Source: Sutcliffiella halmapala (GTDB lineage: Bacteria; Bacillota; Bacilli; Bacillales; Bacillaceae_I). From it: a stretch of 64,000 nt of DNA. Every line of letters starts with the position of its first letter. Position 1 is the stretch's first letter. The position numbers and the translations under genes are program-made. The stretch covers positions 1,100,390-1,164,389 of the forward strand of contig NZ_KV917375.1 of NCBI RefSeq assembly GCF_002019665.1, given 5' to 3'. Positions 10,074-18,580 of the stretch are shown one piece after another. A model generated the notes under the pieces. It saw only the letters and a list, made by a program, of their open reading frames with translations, was not told where the DNA came from and ran no database searches.

Positions 10074-10235
10074 GCATTCCTCACAATCAATGTATGTTAC
10101 TTATAGTGTAACATGTTGCTAAACGACAAAAATATCTTTTATAAAAGATTACAAAATTTTCTTCCATACAATCGTTCTGTAGGTATGTCTGAATTTTGTG
10201 ATATATTATTAAAGGGACAAGCAGGAGGGGTAATG

Positions 10236-11606
10236 ATGGGAATAAAGGATAGTTTGCTGACGAGTGAAATGATGGACACAATCATTGCCAATGCATTCGA
10301 ATGGATTGTGGTTGTTAATCATCAAGGGGATATTATTTACATAAATGATAGTTATTGCTCTTTTTTAGAAGTAGATTACAAGACAGTCATCGGAAGGCAT
10401 GTAACAGAAGTGATTGAAAATACCCGCATGCATCTTGTCGTACAAACCGGTAAAGAAGAGATGGCTGACCTTCAGTATATTCGTGGAAATTATATGATAG
10501 CCAATCGTGTACCCATATTTAATGAGGAGAAGGAAGTCATCGGAGCCTATGGGACGGTGATTTTTCGTGATACGAGTGAATGGGATAAAATGAATAGCCA
10601 TGTGAAAAGCATGCTAGGGCGTATCAGAAACTACTTGCAGGAGTATGAGCAACAAACGGGTGTAAAATACACCTTAGAGGATATTATTGGAAACTCCAAT
10701 GTAATGAAGACTTTGAAAGAAAAAGTGAAGCATATTGCGGCTAGTGAGGTTTCTATTCTTATTCGTGGAGAGAGCGGGACCGGAAAAGAGCTATTTGCCC
10801 ATAGCCTTCATCAGCTTAGTAATCGAAGCCAAATGCCATTTATAAAAATAAATTGTGCGGCTATACCAGAGCATTTACTTGAATCAGAGTTGTTTGGCTA
10901 TGAAGAAGGTGCTTTTACAGGAGCTAAAAAAGGAGGAAAGAAAGGGAAGTTTTTACTTGCTGATGGTGGAACGCTATTTTTAGATGAAATTGGAGATATG
11001 TCATTACCGATGCAAATTAAGCTTCTTAGAGTCTTACAAGAGGGAGAAGTAGAGCCGGTTGGTGCAATCAAGCCAATACAGGTGAATGTTCGAGTTATTG
11101 CTGCAACGAACCGACCATTGGAAAAAATGATGGAGGAAAAGCGTTTTAGAGAGGATCTATATTATCGGATTCATGTTATTCCGTTCCACATACCTTCTCT
11201 AAGAGAGAGGACAGAAGATATCCCGCAGCTAGTAGAACATTTTATTCAGAAAATTTGTATGAGAACAGGGAGAAGGATAACGTCTGTTACACCAGATGCT
11301 CTTTTAGCGTTATCCCGCTACAGATGGCCAGGTAATATTAGAGAACTAGAAAATGTGATTCAAGCAGCTGTGCATTTTTCAACAGGAGAAAAGCTTATAC
11401 ATGAGGCACTTCCAGATTATTTAACGGACACATTTTCTATTCCACTTGGCTCTAAGCCTTTGAAGGAAACCTTGGAGGATGCTGAAAAACAAGCGATTAT
11501 TCAAACACTAGAGAAATTTCATCACGATAAGCTAGAAGTCGCCAAACAACTTGGAATTAGTAAGTCGAGCTTATACGAAAAAATCAAGAAATATCATATT
11601 AGTTAG
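10236..11606 (+). CDS. Sigma-54-dependent transcriptional activator (PAS, AAA+, Fis HTH)
   Basis: A 456-residue enhancer-binding protein. An N-terminal PAS domain (IIYINDSYCSFLEVDY) is followed by the AAA+ domain with Walker A GESGTGKE, the sigma-54 contact loop GAFTGA, Walker B GGTLFLDEIGD and the RFREDLYYRI region, then a Fis-type HTH ending in VAKQLGISKSSLYEKIKKY. It has no receiver domain, so it probably senses a ligand like RocR. The start at 10236 (or 10233) has AGGAGGGG upstream; the longer frame to 10113 lacks one. It sits just upstream of a sigma-54 promoter, so the GntP permease and dehydrogenase genes are its likely targets. Confidence 0.93.
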   Translation: MGIKDSLLTSEMMDTIIANAFEWIVVVNHQGDIIYINDSYCSFLEVDYKTVIGRHVTEVIENTRMHLVVQTGKEEMADLQYIRGNYMIANRVPIFNEEKEVIGAYGTVIFRDTSEWDKMNSHVKSMLGRIRNYLQEYEQQTGVKYTLEDIIGNSNVMKTLKEKVKHIAASEVSILIRGESGTGKELFAHSLHQLSNRSQMPFIKINCAAIPEHLLESELFGYEEGAFTGAKKGGKKGKFLLADGGTLFLDEIGDMSLPMQIKLLRVLQEGEVEPVGAIKPIQVNVRVIAATNRPLEKMMEEKRFREDLYYRIHVIPFHIPSLRERTEDIPQLVEHFIQKICMRTGRRITSVTPDALLALSRYRWPGNIRELENVIQAAVHFSTGEKLIHEALPDYLTDTFSIPLGSKPLKETLEDAEKQAIIQTLEKFHHDKLEVAKQLGISKSSLYEKIKKYHIS

Positions 11607-11607
11607 C

Positions 11608-11655
11608 AAGTCCAGAAATCTGGAATTCATTCCGATATTCTGGACTTCTTTTTTA
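11608..11655 (+). terminator. Terminator of the sigma-54 activator gene
   Basis: AAGTCCAGAA (11608-11617) pairs with TTCTGGACTT (11638-11647), followed by a run of T. Confidence 0.85.
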
Positions 11656-11686
11656 TATAGGGAATAAAGAAAACCTATATCTCTTG

Positions 11687-11700
11687 TCCGAATTTTCGGA
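11687..11700. promoter_or_regulatory. Candidate upstream activating site for the sigma-54 activator
   Basis: A palindrome TCCGAA-TT-TTCGGA centred about 60 bases upstream of the -24 element, followed by a half-site-like GTTCGAAAAA at 11711-11720. Enhancer-binding proteins bind such dyads; the link is by position only. Confidence 0.5.
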
Positions 11701-11753
11701 AAGTAAAAGAGTTCGAAAAATTGAAACATTTATAAGGTAAGGGTTCTTTGGTT

Positions 11754-11770
11754 TGGCACGCTTATTGCAT
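11754..11770 (+). promoter_or_regulatory. Sigma-54 (SigL) promoter of the permease-dehydrogenase operon
   Basis: TGGCACG-N4-TTGCAT (11754-11770). The GG (11755-11756) and GC (11767-11768) are separated by exactly 10 bases, matching the -24/-12 consensus. Confidence 0.92.
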
Positions 11771-11806
11771 ATAGAAAGGGGAAGAGAAAAATTGATTCGA
11801 AATTTA

Positions 11807-11820
11807 TGAAAGCGTTTACG
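11807..11820 (+). promoter_or_regulatory. Catabolite-responsive element (cre, CcpA site)
   Basis: TGAAAGCGTTTACG matches the cre consensus TGWAARCGYTWNCW at 13 of 14 positions. It lies between the predicted start (about 11780) and the permease ATG, where CcpA would block elongation. Confidence 0.75.
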
Positions 11821-11841
11821 TAACGCGGAGGAGGATAAAAA

Positions 11842-13164
11842 ATGCTCAGTATGATTGGTCTTATTGGGGGACTAGCACTTTTAATTTTTTTAACGATGAG
11901 AGGAATGAATTTACTTGTAGCGGGTCCATTATCAGCATTGGTCGTTGCACTATTTAGTGGGTTGCCATTGTTTCCACAGCTTGCCGAGTCAGGTGAGGCG
12001 AATTTTGTTGGAAGCTATATGAGCGGTTTTTCATCGTTTGTGACATCCTGGTATTTAATGTTCTTATTAGGAGCGATTTTTGGAAAGGTAATGGAGGATA
12101 GCGGAGCGGCAGATAGCGTTTCGAAGCTAGTTGTAGAAAAGCTTGGGATGAAGTTTGCAGTACTAGCTATTGTTGCTGCCTGTGCCATTTTGACATATGG
12201 TGGGGTGAGTTTGTTTGTCGTAGCTTTTTCTGTTTATCCACTAGCTATTAGTCTATTTAAACAAGCAAATTTACCACGTCGATTTATTCCAGCTGCACTT
12301 GCTTTTGGTTCTGTAACCTTCACGATGACATCAGCTGGCTCACCAGAAATTCAAAACTGGATTCCCATTGAATATTTAGGGACAACGCCTTATGCAGGTT
12401 GGGAAGTAAGTGCAATTGTGGCTGTGTTCATGATGATTTTTGGTTATTGGTGGTTAAAGCGCATGATTACAAAAGCTGTGAAACGTGGAGAGGTATTTGT
12501 ATCGAGAGAAAATGATCCGAAAATGGATACCGAAAGACCGTTACCAAACGCTTTCTTAAGTTTGATTCCTTTATTGGTCGTGTTATTAATATCCTTCTTC
12601 TTACATGATAGGCTCATGCAGTCGGCGTTAATTGTCGCGTTGTTAGGTGGGGTTATCACGACGTATCTTCTTGGCAAAAAATATTTTAAATCGTTTTGGA
12701 ACGCTGTTTCAGAGGGTACGATGGGTGCGCTCATTGCTATCGGGAATACAGCGGCGGTAGTTGGTTTTGGTGGTGTAGCTAAAGTGGTACCTGCTTTTGA
12801 TGTAGCTGTAAATGCAATGACAAGTATCCCGGGCAGTCCATTGATTGGTGCTGCTATCGCGGTAAGTGTTTTAGCTGGAATGACTGGATCGGCATCTGGT
12901 GGTCAAGTCATCGCTCTGCCACTAATTGCCCCACATTATATGGATATGGGTGTCAACGCAGAAGCGCTCCATCGTACTGTCGCGATATCTTCGGGTGCTT
13001 TAGATTCTCTGCCACATAACGGATACGTCGTTACGACGGTTCGTGCGATTTGTGGAGAAACCCATCAAGCAGCTTATGGACCGGTCGCAGCACTGACCGT
13101 AATTGTTCCTGTAATTGGGGTAGTATTAGCAATTGTATTATTCTCACTAGGTTTAGGTATTTAA
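11842..13164 (+). CDS. GntP family permease, probably for 3-hydroxybutyrate
   Basis: A 440-residue inner-membrane transporter with about 12 hydrophobic segments and the GntP-family features VAFSVYPLAISLFKQANLPRR and a C-terminal VLAGMTGSASGGQVIALPL. GntP members carry gluconate or other small organic acids; the B. subtilis relative YxjC neighbours ketone-body genes. The next gene encodes a 3-hydroxybutyrate-dehydrogenase-like enzyme, so 3-hydroxybutyrate is the likely substrate. The ATG has GGAGGAGG upstream. Transcription appears to need sigma-54 and its activator and to be subject to CcpA. The substrate is inferred from context. Confidence 0.88.
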   Translation: MLSMIGLIGGLALLIFLTMRGMNLLVAGPLSALVVALFSGLPLFPQLAESGEANFVGSYMSGFSSFVTSWYLMFLLGAIFGKVMEDSGAADSVSKLVVEKLGMKFAVLAIVAACAILTYGGVSLFVVAFSVYPLAISLFKQANLPRRFIPAALAFGSVTFTMTSAGSPEIQNWIPIEYLGTTPYAGWEVSAIVAVFMMIFGYWWLKRMITKAVKRGEVFVSRENDPKMDTERPLPNAFLSLIPLLVVLLISFFLHDRLMQSALIVALLGGVITTYLLGKKYFKSFWNAVSEGTMGALIAIGNTAAVVGFGGVAKVVPAFDVAVNAMTSIPGSPLIGAAIAVSVLAGMTGSASGGQVIALPLIAPHYMDMGVNAEALHRTVAISSGALDSLPHNGYVVTTVRAICGETHQAAYGPVAALTVIVPVIGVVLAIVLFSLGLGI

Positions 13165-13185
13165 TTGTAGTTGGAGGGAGACGTA

Positions 13186-13962
13186 ATGGTTGAAAATAAA
13201 GTAGTTCTTATTACTGGGGCAGCCCAAGGGATTGGCTATGAAATAGGTAAGCAATTTGCAGAAGCTGGGGCGAAAGTGGTTCTGACGGATTTGAATGAGG
13301 AGAATGTTCATCAAGCAAGCGCTCAGTTGAATGGACAAGGGTTAGTAACGATTGGTATAAAATGTGATGTAACCATAGAAGAAGAAATAAAGGAAGCGAT
13401 AGAAAAAACGGTAACTGAATTCGGTCGACTGGATGTCCTGATTAACAATGCAGGTCTCCAGTATGTAGCGATGATTGAGGATTTTCCAACAGAAAAATTC
13501 GAATTGTTGACAAGGGTGATGTTGGTTGCACCATTTGTCGCTATTAAACATGCTTTTCCCGTCATGAAGCAACAACAGAGTGGAAGAATTATTAATATGG
13601 CATCGATAAACGGCTTAGTAGGATTTGCTGGAAAAGCAGCCTATAATAGTGCAAAACATGGGGTTATTGGATTAACAAAGGTGACGGCATTAGAAGGCGC
13701 AGCACACGGTATTACAGTAAATGCCCTATGTCCTGGTTATGTGGATACTCCTCTCGTTCGAAATCAATTAAAGGATTTAGCAGAAACAAGAAATGTACCA
13801 TTAGAGAAAGTATTAGAGGAAGTAATCTATCCGCTTGTACCACAAAGACGGTTACTACAAGTAAAAGAAATTGCTGACTATGCCATGTTTTTAAGTAGTG
13901 ATTCTGCTCGGGGAGTTACCGGGCAAGCGGCAGTCATTGATGGGGGATATACGGTACAGTAG
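13186..13962 (+). CDS. 3-hydroxybutyrate dehydrogenase (SDR family)
   Basis: A 258-residue short-chain dehydrogenase. The NAD-binding motif is TGAAQGIGYEIG near the N terminus, NNAG follows at about residues 87-90, and the catalytic Ser and Y-x3-K are in MASINGLVGFAGKAAYNSAKHG. The C-terminal half (LCPGYVDTPLVRNQL...PQRRLLQVKEIADYAMFL) is typical of D-3-hydroxybutyrate dehydrogenases, which interconvert 3-hydroxybutyrate and acetoacetate with NAD. The start is placed at MVENK with GGAGGGAG upstream; the frame from 13171 is longer but lacks a site. It is 21 bases from the permease gene, in one operon. No CoA-transferase gene is adjacent. Confidence 0.9.
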   Translation: MVENKVVLITGAAQGIGYEIGKQFAEAGAKVVLTDLNEENVHQASAQLNGQGLVTIGIKCDVTIEEEIKEAIEKTVTEFGRLDVLINNAGLQYVAMIEDFPTEKFELLTRVMLVAPFVAIKHAFPVMKQQQSGRIINMASINGLVGFAGKAAYNSAKHGVIGLTKVTALEGAAHGITVNALCPGYVDTPLVRNQLKDLAETRNVPLEKVLEEVIYPLVPQRRLLQVKEIADYAMFLSSDSARGVTGQAAVIDGGYTVQ

Positions 13963-14026
13963 ATAGATATTCATGCGAAGGAATACTTTCAGCTAATCCG
14001 ACCATACTTAATAATGAAAATATCCC

Positions 14027-14055
14027 TTGAATTTTTCCAATAAATTCATTACAAT
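14027..14055 (+). promoter_or_regulatory. SigA-type promoter of the leuS T-box transcript
   Basis: TTGAAT (14027-14032), 17 bases, TACAAT (14050-14055), directly before the T-box stem I. Confidence 0.75.
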
Positions 14056-14061
14056 GAAAAT

Positions 14062-14338
14062 TAACAACTAAAATTAATTACGTTGAAAAGGATTAGTAGT
14101 GAACGAAACGAGCAAAGAGAGTTGACGGATGGTGCAAGTCAACAAACGAGCGTTCATGAACTCGCCTTCGAGTAGCAAATGTGAATCCTTCCTAAAAGAA
14201 GGTAGTAATATTTCGCCGTATCATCCGCGTTAAGGATTCGAGTGATTATCGCATATAGTGATAATAAACTGGGTGGTACCGCGGTAGGTTGATGTATATT
14301 CAAACCTCTCGTCCCTTTATTGGGATGAGAGGTTTTTT
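14062..14338 (+). ncRNA. T-box leader (Leu) controlling leuS
   Basis: A tRNA-sensing leader. The T-box core GGGTGGTACCGCGG is at 14271-14284. Stem I is closed by AAGGATT (near 14087) and AATCCTT (near 14183), with an inner GTGAACG/CGTTCAT pairing. The specifier loop reads GAA-CTC-GCC, placing the Leu codon CTC at 14161-14163. The terminator is 14302-14338 (AAACCTCTCGTCCC with GGGATGAGAGGTTT, then T). Uncharged tRNA-Leu would stabilise the antiterminator and allow leuS transcription. Confidence 0.97.
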
Positions 14339-14372
14339 GTATTTATTTTTTTATTTTTAGGAGGAAAAGAAG

Positions 14373-16790
14373 ATGTCGTTTCAACATCAAGAAATTGAGA
14401 AAAAGTGGCAGCATTACTGGGAAGAAAATAAAACCTTTAAAACGCATGAGGAAAAAGGGAAAGAAAAGTTCTATGCGTTAGATATGTTTCCTTTCCCTTC
14501 AGGTGCAGGGTTACATGTGGGGCATCCAGAAGGATATACAGCAACAGATATTCTTTCCAGAATGAAAAGAATGCAGGGTTACAATGTTCTACATCCAATG
14601 GGATGGGATGCGTTTGGATTACCGGCTGAGCAGTACGCTTTGGATACTGGTAATGATCCTGCTGAATTCACGGAAAAAAATATCAATACATTCCGTAGAC
14701 AAATAAAAGAGTTGGGATTCTCCTATGACTGGGAAAGAGAAGTAAGCACAACGGATCCCGCTTACTATAAATGGACGCAATGGATTTTCTTAAAGCTATA
14801 TGAAAAAGGTTTAGCTTATGTAGACGAAATTCCAGTTAACTGGTGTCCTGCATTAGGTACCGTACTATCTAATGAAGAAGTGATTGATGGGAAAAGTGAG
14901 CGTGGAGGGCATCCTGTAGAACGCAGACCTATGAAGCAGTGGATGTTAAAAATTACGGCCTATGCAGACAGACTTATTGATGACTTAGATGAATTGGATT
15001 GGCCAGAGAGCTTAAAAGAAATGCAACGCAACTGGATAGGTCGCTCAGAAGGTGCCAATGTCCATTTTTCAATAGACGGAACAGAAGAATCTTTCACGGT
15101 TTTTACAACGCGACCTGACACACTATTTGGTGCTACTTATGCAGTGTTAGCTCCAGAGCATCCATTAGTGAAACAAATTGTGACAGATGAGCAGAGAGAT
15201 GCAGTTGAATCTTATATTACTAAAATTCAAAGTAAGAGTGATTTGGAACGTACCGAACTTTCAAAAGATAAAACTGGAGAGTTTACTGGGGCATATGCAG
15301 TAAACCCGGCTAATGGTGAAAAGTTACCGATCTGGATCGCGGATTATGTACTAATGGGTTATGGTACAGGTGCGATTATGGCAGTACCGGCTCATGACGA
15401 GCGTGACTATGAATTTGCAACGAAATTTGAAATCCCGATTGTGGAAGTTGTAGCAGGTGGGGATGTTTCAAAAGAACCTTATATAGGTGACGGTGAACAT
15501 GTAAACTCCGATTTTTTAAATGGTCTTGGCAAAGAAGAAGCCATTACAAACATGATTCAATGGTTAGAGACAAATAGAAAAGGTGAAAAGAAAGTTTCCT
15601 TCCGTCTTCGTGATTGGTTATTCAGCCGTCAACGCTACTGGGGAGAACCAATCCCAATTATCCAATGGGAAGATGGAACCATGTCAGCGATTGATGAAAA
15701 AGAATTACCACTTCTTTTACCTAAAACAAAAAATATTCGTCCATCCGGCACCGGCGAATCTCCACTAGCTGCAATAGAGGATTGGGTAAATATCACAGAT
15801 CCAGTTACTGGTAAAAAAGGTCGCCGTGAAACAAATACCATGCCAAACTGGGCAGGCAGCTGCTGGTACTATTTACGCTATATTGATCCAACTAATAGTG
15901 AGCAATTAGCAGATCCAGAAAAACTAAAAGAATGGTTACCAGTAGATATTTATATAGGAGGAGCTGAGCACGCGGTACTTCACTTACTATATGCTCGTTT
16001 CTGGCACAAATTCTTATACGATATCGGAATTGTTTCAACTAAAGAACCTTTCCAAAAGCTATTTAACCAAGGTATGATTTTGGGAAGCAATAATGAGAAA
16101 ATGAGTAAATCAAAAGGAAATGTAGTGAACCCAGATGATATTGTTGAAAGCCATGGTGCAGATACTCTTCGCCTTTATGAAATGTTCATGGGTCCATTGG
16201 AAGCTTCCATTGCATGGTCTACAAACGGATTGGACGGATCTCGCCGCTTCCTAGATCGTGTTTGGAGATTATTCGTAGAAGAGAATGGAGAGCTAAGCTC
16301 CAAAATTATCGCAGGCACGGAAGAAAATTCATTAGAGAAGACTTATCATGCGACTGTGAAGAAGGTTACTGAAGACTATGAAGGGCTTCGCTTTAATACA
16401 GCGATTTCGCAAATGATGGTATTCATTAATGATGCTTATAAAGCGGATGTGATTCCGAAAGAATATGTTGAAGGCTTTGCGAAACTTTTATCACCAGTTT
16501 GCCCTCACATCGCGGAAGAGCTTTGGGAGAAGCTTGGTAACGAAGGAACTATCACTTATGAAGCTTGGCCAGTATTTGACGAGGCTAAGTTGGTCGAAGA
16601 TGAAGTTGAAATCGTTGTTCAAGTGAATGGTAAGCTAAAAGCTAAACTTCATGTTCCTGCAACTGCTTCTAAAGAAGAGATGGAAAAAATCGCATTTGCT
16701 GATGATACGGTGAAAGAAACGATCGAAGGTAAAACAGTTCGTAAAGTAATCGTTGTTCCTGGAAAATTAGTGAACATCGTAGCAAACTGA
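14373..16790 (+). CDS. leuS: Leucine--tRNA ligase
   Basis: An 805-residue class I aminoacyl-tRNA synthetase that charges tRNA-Leu. The HIGH motif appears as HVGH at about residues 48-51 and the KMSKS loop at about 576-580. Between them is the editing domain ([20 protein letters not shown]), which hydrolyses misacylated tRNA. The zinc-domain region and the C-terminal anticodon-binding domain are present and the length is normal. TAGGAGGAAA precedes the ATG. Expression is set by the Leu T-box immediately upstream. Confidence 0.99.
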   Translation: MSFQHQEIEKKWQHYWEENKTFKTHEEKGKEKFYALDMFPFPSGAGLHVGHPEGYTATDILSRMKRMQGYNVLHPMGWDAFGLPAEQYALDTGNDPAEFTEKNINTFRRQIKELGFSYDWEREVSTTDPAYYKWTQWIFLKLYEKGLAYVDEIPVNWCPALGTVLSNEEVIDGKSERGGHPVERRPMKQWMLKITAYADRLIDDLDELDWPESLKEMQRNWIGRSEGANVHFSIDGTEESFTVFTTRPDTLFGATYAVLAPEHPLVKQIVTDEQRDAVESYITKIQSKSDLERTELSKDKTGEFTGAYAVNPANGEKLPIWIADYVLMGYGTGAIMAVPAHDERDYEFATKFEIPIVEVVAGGDVSKEPYIGDGEHVNSDFLNGLGKEEAITNMIQWLETNRKGEKKVSFRLRDWLFSRQRYWGEPIPIIQWEDGTMSAIDEKELPLLLPKTKNIRPSGTGESPLAAIEDWVNITDPVTGKKGRRETNTMPNWAGSCWYYLRYIDPTNSEQLADPEKLKEWLPVDIYIGGAEHAVLHLLYARFWHKFLYDIGIVSTKEPFQKLFNQGMILGSNNEKMSKSKGNVVNPDDIVESHGADTLRLYEMFMGPLEASIAWSTNGLDGSRRFLDRVWRLFVEENGELSSKIIAGTEENSLEKTYHATVKKVTEDYEGLRFNTAISQMMVFINDAYKADVIPKEYVEGFAKLLSPVCPHIAEELWEKLGNEGTITYEAWPVFDEAKLVEDEVEIVVQVNGKLKAKLHVPATASKEEMEKIAFADDTVKETIEGKTVRKVIVVPGKLVNIVAN

Positions 16791-16808
16791 TTTTGCTGAT
16801 TGATAAGT

Positions 16809-16839
16809 AAGGCTGCCACAAGTTTGGCAGTCTTCTTTT
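16809..16839 (+). terminator. leuS terminator
   Basis: AAGGCTGCCA pairs with TGGCAGTCTT (one G-U pair), followed by a T-rich stretch. Confidence 0.85.
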
Positions 16840-16900
16840 GTTTTCGATATAATGGAGGTAATTAATTATTTACACTACATAAAAGCGAGGTTTTTATAAA

Positions 16901-17206
16901 ATGGAAGAAATTCAAACAATTACGACGGAAGAGCTAAAGAGTAAGATTGAAAGTGGAGAAGAATTATTTTTGGTTGACGTTCGTGAAGATGACGAAATCG
17001 CTACAGGAAAGATCAAAGAAGCAACACATATCCGCATGGGCGACATCCCAGCAAGCTTAGACCAACTTGATAAAGAGAAGGAGTATATTTTCATTTGCCG
17101 TTCTGGACGCAGAAGCGAAAACGTATGCTACTATCTACAGGAACAAGGTTATAAAGTGCGCAACATGGTCGGCGGCATGTTAGAGTGGGAAGGCGACGTA
17201 GAATAA
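16901..17206 (+). CDS. ytwF: Rhodanese-like sulfurtransferase YtwF
   Basis: A 101-residue single-domain rhodanese. The persulfide-forming cysteine is in the active-site loop ICRSGRRS (about residues 65-72), after the family's LVDVREDDE motif and before MVGGMLEWEGDVE. Such small rhodaneses carry sulfane sulfur to acceptors in the cytosol; the acceptor is not known. It follows leuS as in B. subtilis and has its own terminator. Upstream AAAGCGAGG serves as a ribosome-binding sequence at somewhat long spacing. Confidence 0.92.
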   Translation: MEEIQTITTEELKSKIESGEELFLVDVREDDEIATGKIKEATHIRMGDIPASLDQLDKEKEYIFICRSGRRSENVCYYLQEQGYKVRNMVGGMLEWEGDVE

Positions 17207-17217
17207 TTCTTATTTTG

Positions 17218-17261
17218 AAAACCGTTAACCAGCGAAGTGGAATGCTGGTTGGCGGTTTTTT
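17218..17261 (+). terminator. ytwF terminator
   Basis: AAACCGTTAACCAGC (17218-17233 region) pairs with GCTGGTTGGCGGTTT (17244-17258), followed by T. Confidence 0.9.
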
Positions 17262-17629
17262 GATTTATTGAAAGTAGCAGATAATAAGGGATATCGTTAG
17301 AAAACTAATTCAGAGAATGAATTTAGAGCAGAGGGGAGATAACCGACTAAGAGTTTATATACTTCCTCATTAATATTAATTTGTGGATGTATGAAACTTT
17401 TCTTTTTGCATATGCGTATTAAAATTATGGTGCTTTCTTCTAAGAATAGGTTCATTGGTGGATTTTCCAATAAGAAAGAAATACAAACCGATTTCAGCCT
17501 GTTTTCGGCCAAAGATGGAAAACAGTTTTGTACATAGTCACTCCAACTCTATCAAACTATTAAAAAGGATTATAAATAACACATCATAAAGAAAAGACTC
17601 ATACCACATAGGAGGTAAAATCAAAATTT
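17262..17629. other. Intergenic stretch without a supported gene
   Basis: AT-rich, about 370 bases. A TTG-started reverse frame of 71 codons (17297-17512) has no ribosome-binding site and no recognisable family. GGAGGT at 17611-17616 belongs to the next gene. Confidence 0.5.
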
Positions 17630-18268
17630 ATGGAATTTTTTCAAGGGAGTAATCTTTTTTATTACGTTATCCTATTTTGTGGTCTTGGAATTATTTTTAA
17701 TGGCTTTAAAAGTTACTGGCAGCAGGGGGTTTCTGCTGAATCGAGTATGACAAGATTTTTAAGTGTCCTGATCCCTGCAGCTATTGCTGGAATCATTACT
17801 TTTACATTAAGTAATCCTGAAGATATCCATGAATCTCTGTTTTTTATAATTATGCCCTTAGCAATTTCACTTTTTATTTTCTTGAGAAAACTAAAACATT
17901 TAGAAGTAACCATAAAAAAGTATATTCCAAATGAGTTCTTTAGCATTTTAGAAAATAACCTAGAAAAAAACGGTTACGAATATGTAAAAAGTCAAAAAGG
18001 GGAAGATGAATTTATTAGTAGTAATGTTACTACCTATTATGAAATTCCTAAAACGAATGAGAAAATCAAAGTCGATTGGAGAGATCTTGATCTTTGTGAT
18101 ATGAAACTGGTCTTTCAGAACTTCTACGATAAAGACCTAGTAAAAGAGATTATTCGAGATTTAAAAGAGAAAAGTTCACATGTAAGCTTTTTTCAACAGA
18201 CAAAGTATCAATGGTTGTTTGGGATAGCCTTCATTTGGTTTAGTGTCATGAAATTAATAGGATATTAG
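17630..18268 (+). CDS. Membrane protein of unknown function, 212 residues
   Basis: Not recognised. Residues 1-25 (NLFYYVILFCGLGIIFNGF), about 40-60 (FLSVLIPAAIAGIITFTL) and about 67-85 (LFFIIMPLAISLFIFL) are hydrophobic. A cytosolic-looking stretch of about 100 charged residues follows (YIPNEFFSILENNLEKNGYE, VDWRDLDLCDMKLVF) and a final hydrophobic segment (WLFGIAFIWFSVMKLIG) ends the protein, suggesting four membrane passes around a soluble domain. The ribosome-binding site GGAGGT is 13 bases from the ATG, longer than usual. It is a single gene between two terminators. It could be an envelope or transport accessory protein. Confidence 0.65.
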   Translation: MEFFQGSNLFYYVILFCGLGIIFNGFKSYWQQGVSAESSMTRFLSVLIPAAIAGIITFTLSNPEDIHESLFFIIMPLAISLFIFLRKLKHLEVTIKKYIPNEFFSILENNLEKNGYEYVKSQKGEDEFISSNVTTYYEIPKTNEKIKVDWRDLDLCDMKLVFQNFYDKDLVKEIIRDLKEKSSHVSFFQQTKYQWLFGIAFIWFSVMKLIGY

Positions 18269-18343
18269 CCTAACACTTAGATGAAATAGGATGTAAGTCC
18301 TTCTGTAAAGAGATGGAGACGTTATAAATAGTAAGATACTAAG

Positions 18344-18385
18344 AAAAAGCACGGAGTTCCTGCAATTGGAACCTCGTGCTTTTTA
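18344..18385 (+). terminator. Terminator after the 212-residue membrane protein
   Basis: AAAAAGCACG (18344-18353) pairs with CGTGCTTTTT (18375-18384); GGAACC/GGTTCC-like inner pairing extends the stem. Confidence 0.87.
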
Positions 18386-18500
18386 ATTATTAAAATATTG
18401 TAAAAAATAAAAAACGCTCAAAAATCCACTCATACCAACCTATTCCCTTCATTTAGTCAAAAATACCTGTGTGATTATAACTAGGAAATATTTATTTGCA

Positions 18501-18528
18501 TTTACCATTCATTAACACCTCTTTAATA
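18501..18528 (+). promoter_or_regulatory. Pho-box-like direct repeats upstream of ugp
   Basis: TTTACC (18501), TTAACA (18512) and TTAATA (18523) recur at exact 11-bp intervals, the layout of Bacillus PhoP boxes (repeats of TT(A/T/C)ACA separated by about 5 bases). They lie 53-80 bases before the ugpC start. This fits phosphate-starvation control of a glycerol-3-phosphate importer. Confidence 0.65.
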
Positions 18529-18580
18529 GTGGGGTGCTAAGATTTGATTATTGTAGAAATTGCTATGAAGGATGGTGTTT

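Noticed and set aside
10113-10235. N-terminal extension of the sigma-54 activator (40 codons before 10233)
   Set aside because: No ribosome-binding site at 10113, whereas AGGAGGGG lies at 10223-10230 directly before the chosen ATG.
17297-17512. Reverse 71-codon frame
   Set aside because: TTG start, no ribosome-binding site and no family resemblance.
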